DNA of 64,000 nt from an uncultured Collinsella sp. (GCA_958354105.1 CATWVA010000002.1:62001-126000), one strand, 5' to 3'; shown: positions 7,373 through 16,613, numbered from the stretch's first letter. Made by a program: numbers and translations. Notes: generated by a model from the letters alone, not told the origin.

Positions 7373-8893
7373 TTAGCTCTGGCGGTAGTGATCGAAGAAG
7401 TCGGCGAGGTCTTCGAGGGACTCTTTGAGTACTTCCATGCGCGGCAGGTACACGATACGGAAGTGGTCGGGCTCAGCCCAGTTGAAGCCGCCGCCGCGCG
7501 TGATCAGGATCTTCTTCTCGTGCAGCAGGTCGAGGGCAAACTGCTCGTCATCGGTGATGTTGAACTTCTTCACATCCATCTTGGGGAAGATGTAGAACGC
7601 CGCGCGCGGCTTAACCACCGAGATGCCGTCAATCTTGTTGAGTGCCTCATACACAAAGTTGCGCTGCTCGTAGACACGACCGCCGGGGCGGATGTAGTCG
7701 TTGACAGACTGGTGTCCGCCGAGCGCCGTCTGAACGATCGACTGAGCCGGCACGTTGGAGCACAGGCGCATGTTGGAGAGCATGTTGATGCCCATGATGA
7801 AGTCGCTCATGCAGCGCTGGTTGCCCGAAAGCACCATCCAGCCAATACGATAGCCCGCAATCATGTGCGACTTGGAAAGGCCGCTAAAGGTGACGCAGGG
7901 CAGGTCGGGGGCGAGCGAGGCAATCGAGACGTGCTCGTAGCCGTCCATGCACAGGCGGTCGTAGATCTCATCGGCAAAGATCATCAGCTGATGCCTGCGT
8001 GCAACCTCGACGATGCCCTCGAGCACCTCGCGCGGATAGACGGAACCCGTGGGGTTGTTGGGGTTGATGATGACGAGGGCTTTGGTCGCGCTCGTGATCT
8101 TGGACTCCATATCCTCCAGGTCGGGATACCAATCCGCCTGCTCATCGCACAGATAGTGCACGGGATGACCGCCGGCAAGGGTTGCGCACGCCGTCCAGAG
8201 CGGATAGTCCGGGCTGGGGATCAGAATCTCGTCGCCATTGTCGAGCAGCGCGTTCATCGAAAGCTGAATGAGCTCGGATACGCCGTTGCCTGTGTAGATA
8301 TGCTCCATCTGAACGTTGGGCAAGCCCTTGATCTGCGAATACTGCATGATCGCCTTGCGCGCGGAGAACAGGCCACGCGAGTTGGAATAGCCTTCGCAGT
8401 CGGGCAGCTGCTGGCGCATGTCCTTGATGACCTCGTCGGGCGTGCGGAAACCGAAGGGCGCCGGGTTGCCGATATTGAGCTTGAGGATGCGCTCGCCCTC
8501 GTCCTCCATACGGGCGGCCTCGTCGACGACGGGACCGCGCACGTCATACAGGACGTTATCGAGCTTGGTGGATTTAGAAAAAGTACGCATGGTGGCGCTC
8601 CTTGCAATTTGAGCTGAGGGATGGGGTTCGGGCTTGGAATCGTTGCGGGGAGATGATTCCTCGCCTTGGTCGGCGTCACCGGCGAGCAGCCAGGTAACAT
8701 CGACCTCCAAAATACGGGCGAGCAGCTCTGCCACATCGCGCCGCGGAATCGTCTTGCCGCTCACATATTGGCTCATCTGACTCTTGCCGAGTTTTTTGCC
8801 GAGCATCTCCGATGCGCGGATTACGTCCGACTGGCGAACGTCGCGATCGGACATAGTCTGTCGCAGGCGATCGCTAAACGTCTCTGGGGCCAC
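7373..8893 (-). CDS. XRE-type HTH fused to AlaA-like aminotransferase
   Basis: 506 residues. The N-terminal part (about 5-75) is a helix-turn-helix of the XRE type (RLRQTMSDRDVRQSDVIRAS, then SQMSQYVSGKTIPRRDVAEL). From about residue 100 it is a full class I aminotransferase resembling E. coli AlaA. Shared features include KLNIGNPAPFGF, NPNNPTG, DEIYDRL and the PLP-lysine site FSGLSKSHMIAG. It probably makes alanine from pyruvate and glutamate and may regulate its own transcription. Start is GTG 8893, because AAGGAGG lies 5 bp upstream; the frame opens further upstream through the operator region. Four GTTCAATT boxes lie just upstream. Confidence 0.88.
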   Translation of the reverse strand: MAPETFSDRLRQTMSDRDVRQSDVIRASEMLGKKLGKSQMSQYVSGKTIPRRDVAELLARILEVDVTWLLAGDADQGEESSPRNDSKPEPHPSAQIARSATMRTFSKSTKLDNVLYDVRGPVVDEAARMEDEGERILKLNIGNPAPFGFRTPDEVIKDMRQQLPDCEGYSNSRGLFSARKAIMQYSQIKGLPNVQMEHIYTGNGVSELIQLSMNALLDNGDEILIPSPDYPLWTACATLAGGHPVHYLCDEQADWYPDLEDMESKITSATKALVIINPNNPTGSVYPREVLEGIVEVARRHQLMIFADEIYDRLCMDGYEHVSIASLAPDLPCVTFSGLSKSHMIAGYRIGWMVLSGNQRCMSDFIMGINMLSNMRLCSNVPAQSIVQTALGGHQSVNDYIRPGGRVYEQRNFVYEALNKIDGISVVKPRAAFYIFPKMDVKKFNITDDEQFALDLLHEKKILITRGGGFNWAEPDHFRIVYLPRMEVLKESLEDLADFFDHYRQS

Positions 8894-8911
8894 AGGAACC
8901 TCCTTGCTGGC

Positions 8912-8996
8912 AAAGTTCAATTTATAGAACACGAATTGAACCTGAGTTCAATTTAGGCAGCAGTATAACGCCGTGCTATTTCGAAAAGTTCAATTT
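8912..8996. promoter_or_regulatory. Cluster of four GTTCAATT boxes (putative autoregulatory operator)
   Basis: GTTCAATT(T) occurs at 8915-8923, 8946-8954 and 8988-8996, with an inverted copy at 8934-8941. All lie between the HTH-aminotransferase start and the upstream LysR gene. The first two face each other as an inverted pair. Several TTGAA segments on the minus strand could also serve as -35 boxes, so binding would occlude the promoter. The likely binder is the HTH domain of the adjacent fusion protein. Confidence 0.6.
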
Positions 8997-9056
8997 CAAA
9001 AATAAAATGAGCCAAACCTCGAGATTTATCCCAAAGCGACAACGGCGTGCGCTCTT

Positions 9057-9914
9057 TTAGAGGTATTCAAGGAATCGAGCGGCAGCAAGCGAAACATCGG
9101 CCGTTCGATATATGGCGTTGATCTGCCGATGGGGATGTCCTTCGAGCGAACGAATGGCGACATTGAACTGGCAGCGGCGCAAGATGAGCGCCGGAAGGAC
9201 GCTCACGCCCAGGCCGTCCTCGACCATGGCCATAATCGCATAGTCATCCCAGGTCGACAGCTTTGAGCGCACGGTCAGCCCCGCCCGACGGAACAGCGGC
9301 GTAATCTCGTCATCGGTGCCGCGTTCCAGCAGAATAAATTGCTCATTGGCCAAATCGGCAAGAGAGACGACCTCTTCAGTGGCAAGCAAAGAGTCTGCCG
9401 GCACTACCGCCATCAACTCGTCGCGCACCAAAGACCGCGACGTCATGCCATTTTCTCGGGGCTCATGCGGGATAAAGCCCAGATCGCAGCGGCCCTCTGC
9501 CACCCATTGTTCAATCTCTGAATAGTCGCCCATCAGCAACTCGTAATCAATGTCTGGATAATCGGCACGAAAACGAGCAATCACCGGCGGCAGCACGTGG
9601 GTCGCCACGCTCGAAAACGTACCGATGCAGATTTTGCCGCGCATGAGCCCACGCATCTCATCCACGCGTCGCTGCAAGCGAACGAATTCCTCGCAGAGCG
9701 CCTCGACAGCCGGCATGACCTGCCGCCCGTCAGCAGAAAGAACCACACCCTCGCGACTGCGGTCGAGCACCTTAAAGCCCCAATCGGCCTCAAGATCGGC
9801 CACCATACGGCTCACGCCCGATTGCGAATAGCTCAGGCGCTCGGCGGCGCGCGTAAAGCTTCCGGCGCGCACTGTCTCGAGCAGCACCTGCATCTTTTGA
9901 ATATTCGTTTCCAC
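9057..9914 (-). CDS. LysR-family transcriptional regulator
   Basis: 285 residues. The N-terminal winged helix (about 5-63) carries FTRAAERLSYSQSGVSRMVA. The effector-binding domain follows, with the conserved YAIMAMVEDGLGVSVLP near the C-terminus. The start is GTG 9914, preceded by GGAGG. It is divergent from a DMT-family exporter gene 118 bp away, the usual layout for a LysR regulator and its target. The same gene pair recurs at 44876-46803. The effector cannot be read from sequence. Confidence 0.88.
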   Translation of the reverse strand: METNIQKMQVLLETVRAGSFTRAAERLSYSQSGVSRMVADLEADWGFKVLDRSREGVVLSADGRQVMPAVEALCEEFVRLQRRVDEMRGLMRGKICIGTFSSVATHVLPPVIARFRADYPDIDYELLMGDYSEIEQWVAEGRCDLGFIPHEPRENGMTSRSLVRDELMAVVPADSLLATEEVVSLADLANEQFILLERGTDDEITPLFRRAGLTVRSKLSTWDDYAIMAMVEDGLGVSVLPALILRRCQFNVAIRSLEGHPHRQINAIYRTADVSLAAARFLEYL

Positions 9915-10032
9915 GGCAGTCCTCCATCCTTGCATGAGCTTTTGTCATGTCAGCCATGCATTATATTCGCTTTTCTTCTATTGCCAGTTCACCCATAGTG
10001 AACATGTTCGGATATAGAGGGGACGGAAGCGC

Positions 10033-10944
10033 ATGGACAACGGACTGTTTACGTACTTAGCAGCATTGCTATTGTTTGGCTCCAACGGCATCATCGCCGC
10101 TGCCATCGCGCTGCCGAGCTCCGATATCGTGCTACTACGCACGTTTTTGGGCGCGCTCTCGCTTGTCACCATCCTCGCCATCACCCAAAGCCATAAGTTG
10201 CAGGCGCCATCTCGCCCCCGCGAAGCCGCAGCCCTCCTCCTCTCGGGAGCCGCGCTGGGCGCCAGCTGGATTTTTCTGTTCCGCGCCTACCAGACGATCG
10301 GCGTCGGCGTATCCTCGCTGCTGTACTACTGCGGCCCCATCATTGTCATGGCGCTCTCCCCACTCATCTTTGGCGAAAAACTGATCGGCGGCAAAATCGC
10401 CGGCTTCATCGCCGTTGCTTGCGGTGCTTTTCTCATTGCGGCGCAAGGTCTAGGCGGCAATATGCCCATTGCTGGTATCGCTTGCGGAATCGCCTCGGCA
10501 TTTTGCTATGCGCTGATGGTCATCGCTAGCAAGGGTGCGCCACACATCGAAGGCCTCGAGAACTCCGCGCTCCAGGTGAGCGCCGCCTTTGTGACCGCGC
10601 TGGTCCTCACGCTCATCACGCAGGGCGCTCCCTCGTTCCTGTCCGCCGGCGTCGCCGCCAGTATTGATTGGTGCACCGTCGCTATGCTCGGCGTCGTCAA
10701 CACCGGCATTGGTTGCCTGCTCTACTTTAGCGCCGTCGCCAAGCTGCCCGTCCAGACCGTCGCCGTCGTCGGCTACCTCGAGCCGCTTTCGGCGGTCGTG
10801 TTCTCGGCCGTCCTTTTGGGCGAAGCCATAACACCGGTCCGCCTGATGGGCGCCGCGCTTATCATCGGCGGCGCGATTTTTTGCGAACTCGCCGGCAAAC
10901 GCGCAAACGCCAAGGCTGGCATCGCCCAGACAGTACGTGCTTAA
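10033..10944 (+). CDS. EamA/DMT-family transporter
   Basis: This 303-residue integral membrane protein has two EamA repeats, about ten hydrophobic segments in all. Each repeat ends in the typical PLIFGEKL / VLLGEAITP signature. DMT proteins of this type usually export amino acids or other small metabolites. The start follows AGGGGACGGAAGCGC. It is divergently transcribed from the LysR gene at 9057, probably its regulator. The substrate is unknown. Confidence 0.88.
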   Translation: MDNGLFTYLAALLLFGSNGIIAAAIALPSSDIVLLRTFLGALSLVTILAITQSHKLQAPSRPREAAALLLSGAALGASWIFLFRAYQTIGVGVSSLLYYCGPIIVMALSPLIFGEKLIGGKIAGFIAVACGAFLIAAQGLGGNMPIAGIACGIASAFCYALMVIASKGAPHIEGLENSALQVSAAFVTALVLTLITQGAPSFLSAGVAASIDWCTVAMLGVVNTGIGCLLYFSAVAKLPVQTVAVVGYLEPLSAVVFSAVLLGEAITPVRLMGAALIIGGAIFCELAGKRANAKAGIAQTVRA

Positions 10945-10972
10945 AAGCCCCTGCTTTGAAATGCTACCTGCG

Positions 10973-11006
10973 TAGATAAATAATCCCCAGCTGAGGATTA
11001 TTGTCT
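10973..11006. repeat. Palindrome between DMT exporter and kup
   Basis: AATAATCC (10979-10986) and GGATTATT (10995-11002) form a perfect 8-bp inverted repeat, extended outwards imperfectly by TAGA/TCTA. It may be a weak terminator for the exporter or an operator for kup. There is no T run. Confidence 0.4.
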
Positions 11007-11101
11007 AAAATAACCCGATGTGCCAAACTGCTCTTATATGTATAAAGATGGCATAAAGGTCTACTGCTCTTGGCAGAGGCCGGATGTCCAAGGGAGTCCA
11101 C

Positions 11102-13330
11102 GTGGCACACAACAAACTGGAGGTAAGCCCCCAAGACCAGCGTGGTCAAGGCGGGCATGGAGCCATTCCCCTCTCCGCTGGCATGCTGCTCGTTACGCTC
11201 GGCGTCGTATACGGCGACATCGGCACGAGCCCCATGTACACCATGAAATCAATTGTCGCCAACAACGGCGGCATCGGCACCGTCAGCGAGGACATGATCC
11301 TGGGCGCGCTTTCGCTCGTCATCTGGACCATGACGCTCGTGACCACGGTCAAGTACGTAGTAATCGCCATGAAGGCCGACAACCACAACGAAGGCGGCAT
11401 CTTCGCCCTGTTTAGCCTGGTGCGAAAAGTGGCACCATGGCTGATCCTACCTGCCATGATCGGCGGCGCAGCGCTGCTCGCCGACGGCATCCTCACCCCC
11501 GCCGTCACGGTTACCACGGCCATCGAGGGTCTGCGCACCATCGAATGGGGCCATGCGCTGCTGGGCGACGGCCAGACCAACGTCATCATCATTACCATCA
11601 TCATTATCTGCGGGCTGTTTGCCATGCAGCGCGCCGGCACCTCGTCAATCGGCAAGCTCTTCGGCCCGCTCATGACACTATGGTTCCTGTTCTTGGCAAG
11701 CGCCGGCCTATTCAACATGCTCGGCAACCTGTCCATCCTACGCGCGCTCAACCCCATCCGCGGCATCATGTTCCTGTTCTCGCCCATCAACCACTCGGGC
11801 ATCATGGTGCTCGGCTTCGTCTTCCTGTCGACGACCGGCGCCGAGGCGCTCTATTCAGACATGGGCCACGTGGGCAAGGCCAACATCTACGCGTCCTGGC
11901 CGTTTGTTAAGGCGGCCCTCATCCTTAACTATCTGGGCCAGGGAGCTTGGCTGCTCGCCAACAATTCCAATCCCCAGATGCTCGCGATGGATATCGTCAA
12001 CCCGTTCTATATGATGCTCCCCGAGCCCCTACGCCCCTTTGCCATCGTGCTTTCGGCCGTGGCGGCCATCATTGCCTCGCAGGCGCTCATCACCGGCTCG
12101 TTCTCGCTGGTATCCGAGGCCACGCGTCTCAACCTTATGCCGCATCTGCGCATCCACTACCCCAGCGACACCAAGGGGCAGCTCTATATTCCGCTCGTCA
12201 ACAACATCATGTGGGTCGGCTGCATCTTCATCGTGCTGCTGTTCCAAAACTCCGAGCGCATGGAGAGCGCCTACGGCCTCGCCATTACCGTGACCATGCT
12301 TATGACCACGACGCTTTTGACGAGCTATATCGCCGGCATTCTCAAGCACAAGCTGGGCGCCTGCGTCTTCGCCCTGCTCTTCGGCGCCATTGAGCTGTGC
12401 TTTTTCGCCTCGTGCCTCACCATGTTCTTTGACGGCGGCTATGTAATGATCTTCTTGGCCGCACTGCTGTTTGGCCTTATGTATGTGTGGCGTCGCGGCA
12501 CCGCCATCGAGCGCACGCAGACGATTCTGCTGCCCGTCTCCAAGTACATCGACCAGCTCAATCGCCTGCGCAATGACGAGACCTATCCCGTGCTCGCCGA
12601 CAATCTGGTATTTCTCACCAACAGCCCCGACCCGCTCACACTCGACCGCGACGTGCTCTATTCCATCCTGGACAAGCACCCCAAGCGCGCCAAGGCATAT
12701 TGGTTCATCAACGTGCACGTTACCGACGAACCCTATACGCACGAGTATTCCGTCGAGACCTTTGGCACGGACTTTTTGTTCCGCGTGCGCCTGGACCTGG
12801 GCTTTAAGGTCAACCAGCGCGTCAACGCCTATCTGCGCCAGATTGTTGGCGACCTGATGGCATCGGGCGAGCTGCCGCCGCAACATCACACCTACTCCAT
12901 CTACGAGACGCGCGGCAACGTAGGTGACTTCCGCTTTTGCATGCTGCGCAAGATGCTTGCCCCCGAAACGGACATCAACCGCAATGACCACCGCGTGATG
13001 GCCATCAAGTACGCCGTCCGCCGCGCCTGCGGAAGCCCGGCACGCTGGTACGGTCTCGAGAACTCGGCCATCATCATTGAGTACGTACCGCTCTTTGCTC
13101 GCATGCGCCCGGCCGTCAAACTTGTGCGCACCCAGGTGCCGCTCGAGGTTCAGATCGAAGAGGCCGAGGAAATGGAGGTCGACATCTTCTCGGACGACTT
13201 GGTCAACGGCAACGAGGCCGGCAAGAGCATGAACGCCGATCCCACCGAGCTGCTCGAGAGCGTCGCCGATACGCCCGAACAGCAACTCGACGGACTCGAG
13301 AGCAACCAGTTCAACGACGCCAACTTCTAA
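11102..13330 (+). CDS. kup: Potassium uptake protein Kup
   Basis: 742 residues. The protein is a KUP/HAK-family K+:H+ symporter of the cytoplasmic membrane. The start region contains the family signature GVVYGDIGTSPMYT. About twelve transmembrane helices follow to residue 450, then a long soluble C-terminal domain (to 742) ending in an acidic tail. GTG 11102 is chosen as the start because AAGGGAG sits 5 bp upstream and upstream residues lack homology; an ATG at 11084 is the alternative. It is monocistronic, with a strong terminator at 13353. No c-di-AMP riboswitch was recognised upstream. Confidence 0.93.
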   Translation: MAHNKLEVSPQDQRGQGGHGAIPLSAGMLLVTLGVVYGDIGTSPMYTMKSIVANNGGIGTVSEDMILGALSLVIWTMTLVTTVKYVVIAMKADNHNEGGIFALFSLVRKVAPWLILPAMIGGAALLADGILTPAVTVTTAIEGLRTIEWGHALLGDGQTNVIIITIIIICGLFAMQRAGTSSIGKLFGPLMTLWFLFLASAGLFNMLGNLSILRALNPIRGIMFLFSPINHSGIMVLGFVFLSTTGAEALYSDMGHVGKANIYASWPFVKAALILNYLGQGAWLLANNSNPQMLAMDIVNPFYMMLPEPLRPFAIVLSAVAAIIASQALITGSFSLVSEATRLNLMPHLRIHYPSDTKGQLYIPLVNNIMWVGCIFIVLLFQNSERMESAYGLAITVTMLMTTTLLTSYIAGILKHKLGACVFALLFGAIELCFFASCLTMFFDGGYVMIFLAALLFGLMYVWRRGTAIERTQTILLPVSKYIDQLNRLRNDETYPVLADNLVFLTNSPDPLTLDRDVLYSILDKHPKRAKAYWFINVHVTDEPYTHEYSVETFGTDFLFRVRLDLGFKVNQRVNAYLRQIVGDLMASGELPPQHHTYSIYETRGNVGDFRFCMLRKMLAPETDINRNDHRVMAIKYAVRRACGSPARWYGLENSAIIIEYVPLFARMRPAVKLVRTQVPLEVQIEEAEEMEVDIFSDDLVNGNEAGKSMNADPTELLESVADTPEQQLDGLESNQFNDANF

Positions 13331-13352
13331 CACGCCACCAGCCATTGGCGAC

Positions 13353-13391
13353 AACGGCCTCGCATCTCATAAGAGGTGCGAGGCCGTTTTA
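13353..13391 (+). terminator. Terminator of kup
   Basis: A long GC-rich stem (AACGGCCTCGCA... / ...TGCGAGGCCGTT) is followed by TTTT, directly after kup and just before the 3' end of the opposing hydrolase gene. Confidence 0.88.
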
Positions 13392-13411
13392 TGTCGCAAC
13401 GAACCAGTGAG

Positions 13412-14377
13412 CTACGAACGGCGCGGCTCGGGAACCACGAGCCTATCGGGGCTCGCGCCCTCGGCATCCATCAGGCTCACGTAGCGAATCGACGGATCCC
13501 CATACATCGCGTAGTAATAATTGCCCGTGCGCGCGCTAAAGCATCCGGTATAGATAGTCTTCTCGAACTTGCCATCGCCCATCCTGGACGCCCCCTCAAT
13601 CATCACCACGCCCTCGAGTGAACGGAACATGCGGACGACGTTTTCGGTCTCGCTCTCCTTTTGCGGGTAATTGGCATTGAGGTACGCCGCCTTTACAAAA
13701 CGGCTCGGCGAATAGCAGTCACCCGGAATACCGCGCATGCCGGCACCCGCGCCATAGGGCTTGAGCTCGGCACCACGCCATGTCGCCGTCTGCGGAAAAT
13801 CGCTTGTGGCGGTGATATAGGTGCGCAGGTTTTCCATGTGCCACGGGAAGGTGGGCTGATTGGCAAGGGTGTCGACCGGATCGTCGTATACATGCAGGCC
13901 GTCAGCCATCATCTCGACCACGATGCTGCGCTGGCTGTCGCCGATAATCCAATGGAGCAGCGACACGCCCAGCCCCTCTCCGGCAGATTTAGCGACAATC
14001 ACCGTGTCGCGCAGCGCGGCCTCGACCTCATCGACCGTCGAGAACGTCGCTGCCACCCACAGGGGAAACTCATAGGCCGCGATATTGTTCTTGCCGTCGA
14101 CAGGGCCCTCGGCATACTCGGCATAGCCGGGAAAGTTGAGCCCCGCCACAGCCAGACCCGCATCGTTACCGCAATCGAAAAACATGGGATAGTTCTTGTA
14201 ATCGATGCACATACCGATCACCGCGTGTGCCGCTGTCGCGTCGTCGATAAACGAATACGGAATGTGGAACCCGCGCGGCATCACGCGAACCTGTTGGCCG
14301 TAGTCAAAGCTCCAGTCGAGGTTGCGGCCTAGATACATGTGGCCGGAATTATCGGTAAATCGAATGCTCGTGCACAT
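13412..14377 (-). CDS. bsh: Choloylglycine hydrolase family protein (bile salt hydrolase)
   Basis: 321 residues, the usual length for Ntn-type conjugated bile acid hydrolases, which release glycine or taurine from bile salts. The mature N-terminus begins at Cys2 (MCTSIRFTD), the nucleophile. Conserved Arg and Asp appear in GRNLDWSFDYG, and the Asn sites in GNDAGLAVAGLNFPG. The ATG at 14377 follows GGAGGCGCT and must be the start, because autocatalytic activation needs Cys2; the open frame upstream is ignored. Penicillin acylases share this fold, but the length and N-terminal motif favour bile salts. It fits gut habitation. Confidence 0.88.
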   Translation of the reverse strand: MCTSIRFTDNSGHMYLGRNLDWSFDYGQQVRVMPRGFHIPYSFIDDATAAHAVIGMCIDYKNYPMFFDCGNDAGLAVAGLNFPGYAEYAEGPVDGKNNIAAYEFPLWVAATFSTVDEVEAALRDTVIVAKSAGEGLGVSLLHWIIGDSQRSIVVEMMADGLHVYDDPVDTLANQPTFPWHMENLRTYITATSDFPQTATWRGAELKPYGAGAGMRGIPGDCYSPSRFVKAAYLNANYPQKESETENVVRMFRSLEGVVMIEGASRMGDGKFEKTIYTGCFSARTGNYYYAMYGDPSIRYVSLMDAEGASPDRLVVPEPRRS

Positions 14378-14440
14378 AGCGCCTCCTAGCTTTACGTTCC
14401 TGCTAAGGTTATTGTCACCAAACAAAAAGGCGCTAAACAC

Positions 14441-14480
14441 AAAAGCCCGGACATGACAACAATGTCATACCCGGACTTTA
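14441..14480 (-). terminator. Terminator between the deformylase-like gene and bsh
   Basis: On the minus strand AAAGTCCGGGTATGACA pairs with TGTCATGTCCGGGCTTTT, giving a 16-17-bp stem ending in a T run. It lies between the end of the deformylase paralogue and the start of bsh, so the two are probably separate units, or it acts as an attenuator. Confidence 0.75.
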
Positions 14481-14518
14481 CAAGCAAGATAGACCCAACC
14501 AAGTCAACCCCGCAAGTC

Positions 14519-14627
14519 GTCTAAGGGGTCAAAGTGCCGCAGATTGCCACGAAAGAGGAGCGAAGCGTACTTAAGGTACGCGAGCGACGATTGAGCGGCA
14601 AGGTGCGGTGCTTTGGTCCCCTTAGAC
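14519..14627. repeat. Large structured element overlapping a stop codon (element C)
   Basis: GTCTAAGGGG (14519-14528) is perfectly complementary to 14618-14627. Further inside AAAGTGCCGCA (14531-14541) pairs with TGCGGTGCTTT (14604-14614) with two G-U pairs if read as RNA. TTGCC pairs with GGCAA, and the tip GCGTAC/GTACGC (14565-14581) forms a short hairpin. The right arm contains the stop codon of the deformylase-like gene at 14622. Confidence 0.65.
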
Positions 14628-15041
14628 CAACTTTCCAAGACAGTGATCGATCATATGCTGGATCATCTGTGCCTCAAAGCCCGCGTAGTCGCGGCGGCAC
14701 TCCTTCATCTTGCCGTCGACGATCTGATCAAAGGCGACCTTGCACTTGATATAGCGCGTGGACTTGGTGACCTCCTCGTGCGTCAGGCAGCTCTCCTCCA
14801 TCTTGCTGGCTCCCAGGCCAAACACCAGACGGGGGTTATAGAGCACGTGGGGCTCGCCGGCCTCGTCCAGATAGACGCAGACCTTCTTGGTAACGCCAAT
14901 CTGGTTGGCGGCCAAGCAGCCGGCATCATCGAGCGACTTGATGGTATCAATCAGATCCTGAGCGACCGACTCGTCCTCGACAGTCGCAACCTCGCAACGC
15001 TGAGACAGGATAGCCTCGTCGCGGCAGAGCTCTTTAATCAT
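14622..15041 (-). CDS. Degenerate peptide deformylase paralogue
   Basis: 139 residues. Deformylase motifs are recognisable but altered. Motif 1 is CLAANQIG with Gln present. Motif 2 is ESCLT in place of EGCLS. Motif 3 is QHMIDH, in which the catalytic Glu of HExxH is Met. The Cys and both His metal ligands remain, so it could still hold a metal while lacking standard hydrolysis. ATG 15041 is chosen because GGAGGAAC lies just before it. The stop codon lies inside a large palindromic element. Confidence 0.75.
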   Translation of the reverse strand: MIKELCRDEAILSQRCEVATVEDESVAQDLIDTIKSLDDAGCLAANQIGVTKKVCVYLDEAGEPHVLYNPRLVFGLGASKMEESCLTHEEVTKSTRYIKCKVAFDQIVDGKMKECRRDYAGFEAQMIQHMIDHCLGKLV

Positions 15042-15234
15042 ACGTTCCTCCATAGGGGTCGTTGTAACCGCTTAAGTATACGGTACCTACACAATTTCAT
15101 GCGAAGGATACCGCCCGTCCGTTACAAACCGCCGAACATCAACATGCGAGGAACACCAACTTCACAAAGGCGATATAGTGGGTGGGTTCGTGTCAATCGG
15201 CCTAAACTCGGGGCCGAACAAGGAAAGGGTATGC

Positions 15235-16545
15235 ATGGACGAACTATTTCACGTCAGCGAGCGCAAGTCCACAATCGGGACCGAACTTCGCGCTGGACTG
15301 ACAACATTCCTGGCGATGGCCTACATCATCGCCGTCAACCCCGCGGTGCTCTCGGGCGCCGGCATCGATGCGGGAGCGCTCGCCTGCGCCACCTGTCTGG
15401 GCGCTGGCATCATGACCATCTGCATGGGCATCTTCGCTAACCGCCCGCTCGCCTGCGCGTCGGGCTTAGGCGTCAACGCGATGATTGCTGGAATCACCAC
15501 CACCGTCTGCGGCGGTGACTGGCACGTGGCCATGAGCGTCATCTTCCTTGAGGGCGTCGTCATCTTGCTGCTCGTGCTCTGTGGCCTGCGCGAGGCCATC
15601 ATGGACGCCATCCCGGTTGTCCTGCGTCACGCCATCTCGGTGGGCCTGGGCCTGTTCATCGCCATGATTGGCCTGTGCGATGCCGGCATTATCACCGCTG
15701 GCGCCGGTACACTCGTCGGTCTGGGCGACATCACCTCGCCCACCTTCATCGTCGGCATCATCTCCATCCTGGTGACAGTCGCCCTCGCCTGCCGCAACGT
15801 CCCCGGCTCGCTTCTCATCGGCATCGTCGTCGCCGTCATCGCCGGTATCCCCCTAGGTGTGACCCATGCTCCGACTGGTATCATCGCCCCGCTCGACTTC
15901 TCGAGCATCGGCGGCCCCATCGCCGACGCCGGCGGCGTGCCCGCCATCGTCAAGGTCCTTACCGACCCCGCGCTCCTCGTCATCTCGTTCTCGCTGCTCA
16001 TGAGTGACTTCTTCGACACCATGGGCACCGCGATGGCCGTGGCCAAGCAGGGCGAGTTCCTCACCGACGACGGCAACGTCGAGAACATCAAGGAGATCTT
16101 GATCGTCGACTCCGCCGCCGCCGCCGTGGGCGGTTTCATGGGCGTCTCCTCCATCACCACCTTCGTCGAGTCCACCTCTGGCGCTGCCGACGGTGGCCGC
16201 ACGGGCCTCACCTCCGTCACCACCGGCGTGCTGTTCATTCTCGCCGCGTTCTTCTCCCCCATCGTCACCATCGTTTCCAGCGCCGCCACCTGCGGTGCTC
16301 TGGTCTACGTCGGTTACCTCATGATGAGCGAGGCCTCCGAGATCGACTGGTCCGACGTGTCGCAGGGTTTCCCGGCGTTCATGATTGTCGCCGGCGTGCC
16401 CTTCACCTACTCCATCTCTGCCGGCATTGGCCTGGGCTTTATCGCCTACGTGATCGTCGCGCTCTTTAAGGGCGAGGCCTCCAAGATCAAACCGCTCATG
16501 TGGATCGCAGCCCTTGCCTTCCTCGTCTACTTCTTCGTGGCGTAA
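15235..16545 (+). CDS. NCS2-family purine permease (AzgA-like)
   Basis: 436 residues with about twelve to fourteen membrane helices. It resembles guanine/hypoxanthine/adenine permeases of the AzgA/PbuG branch. Signatures include TTFLAMAYIIAVNP near the N-terminus, the SDFFDTMGTAMAVAKQ segment, and GVSSITTFVESTSGAADGGR. The start is ATG 15235 behind GGAAAGGG. It is followed by a terminator at 16573. No purine riboswitch could be recognised in the 190-bp leader. Substrate is likely a purine base; the exact one is not deducible. Confidence 0.9.
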   Translation: MDELFHVSERKSTIGTELRAGLTTFLAMAYIIAVNPAVLSGAGIDAGALACATCLGAGIMTICMGIFANRPLACASGLGVNAMIAGITTTVCGGDWHVAMSVIFLEGVVILLLVLCGLREAIMDAIPVVLRHAISVGLGLFIAMIGLCDAGIITAGAGTLVGLGDITSPTFIVGIISILVTVALACRNVPGSLLIGIVVAVIAGIPLGVTHAPTGIIAPLDFSSIGGPIADAGGVPAIVKVLTDPALLVISFSLLMSDFFDTMGTAMAVAKQGEFLTDDGNVENIKEILIVDSAAAAVGGFMGVSSITTFVESTSGAADGGRTGLTSVTTGVLFILAAFFSPIVTIVSSAATCGALVYVGYLMMSEASEIDWSDVSQGFPAFMIVAGVPFTYSISAGIGLGFIAYVIVALFKGEASKIKPLMWIAALAFLVYFFVA

Positions 16546-16572
16546 CGGCACAGCCTGCCAAAGCAAAACAAC

Positions 16573-16613
16573 AAGGCGCGGAGTCGTATCGAGCGGCTCC
16601 GCGCCTTTCTTTT
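16573..16613 (+). terminator. Terminator of purine permease gene
   Basis: AAGGCGCGGAG pairs with CTCCGCGCCTT, followed by TCTTTT, 28 bp after the permease stop. Confidence 0.88.

Noticed and set aside
10945..11101. c-di-AMP (ydaO) riboswitch before kup
   Set aside because: The leader is too short and lacks the conserved motif segments; only a simple palindrome is present.
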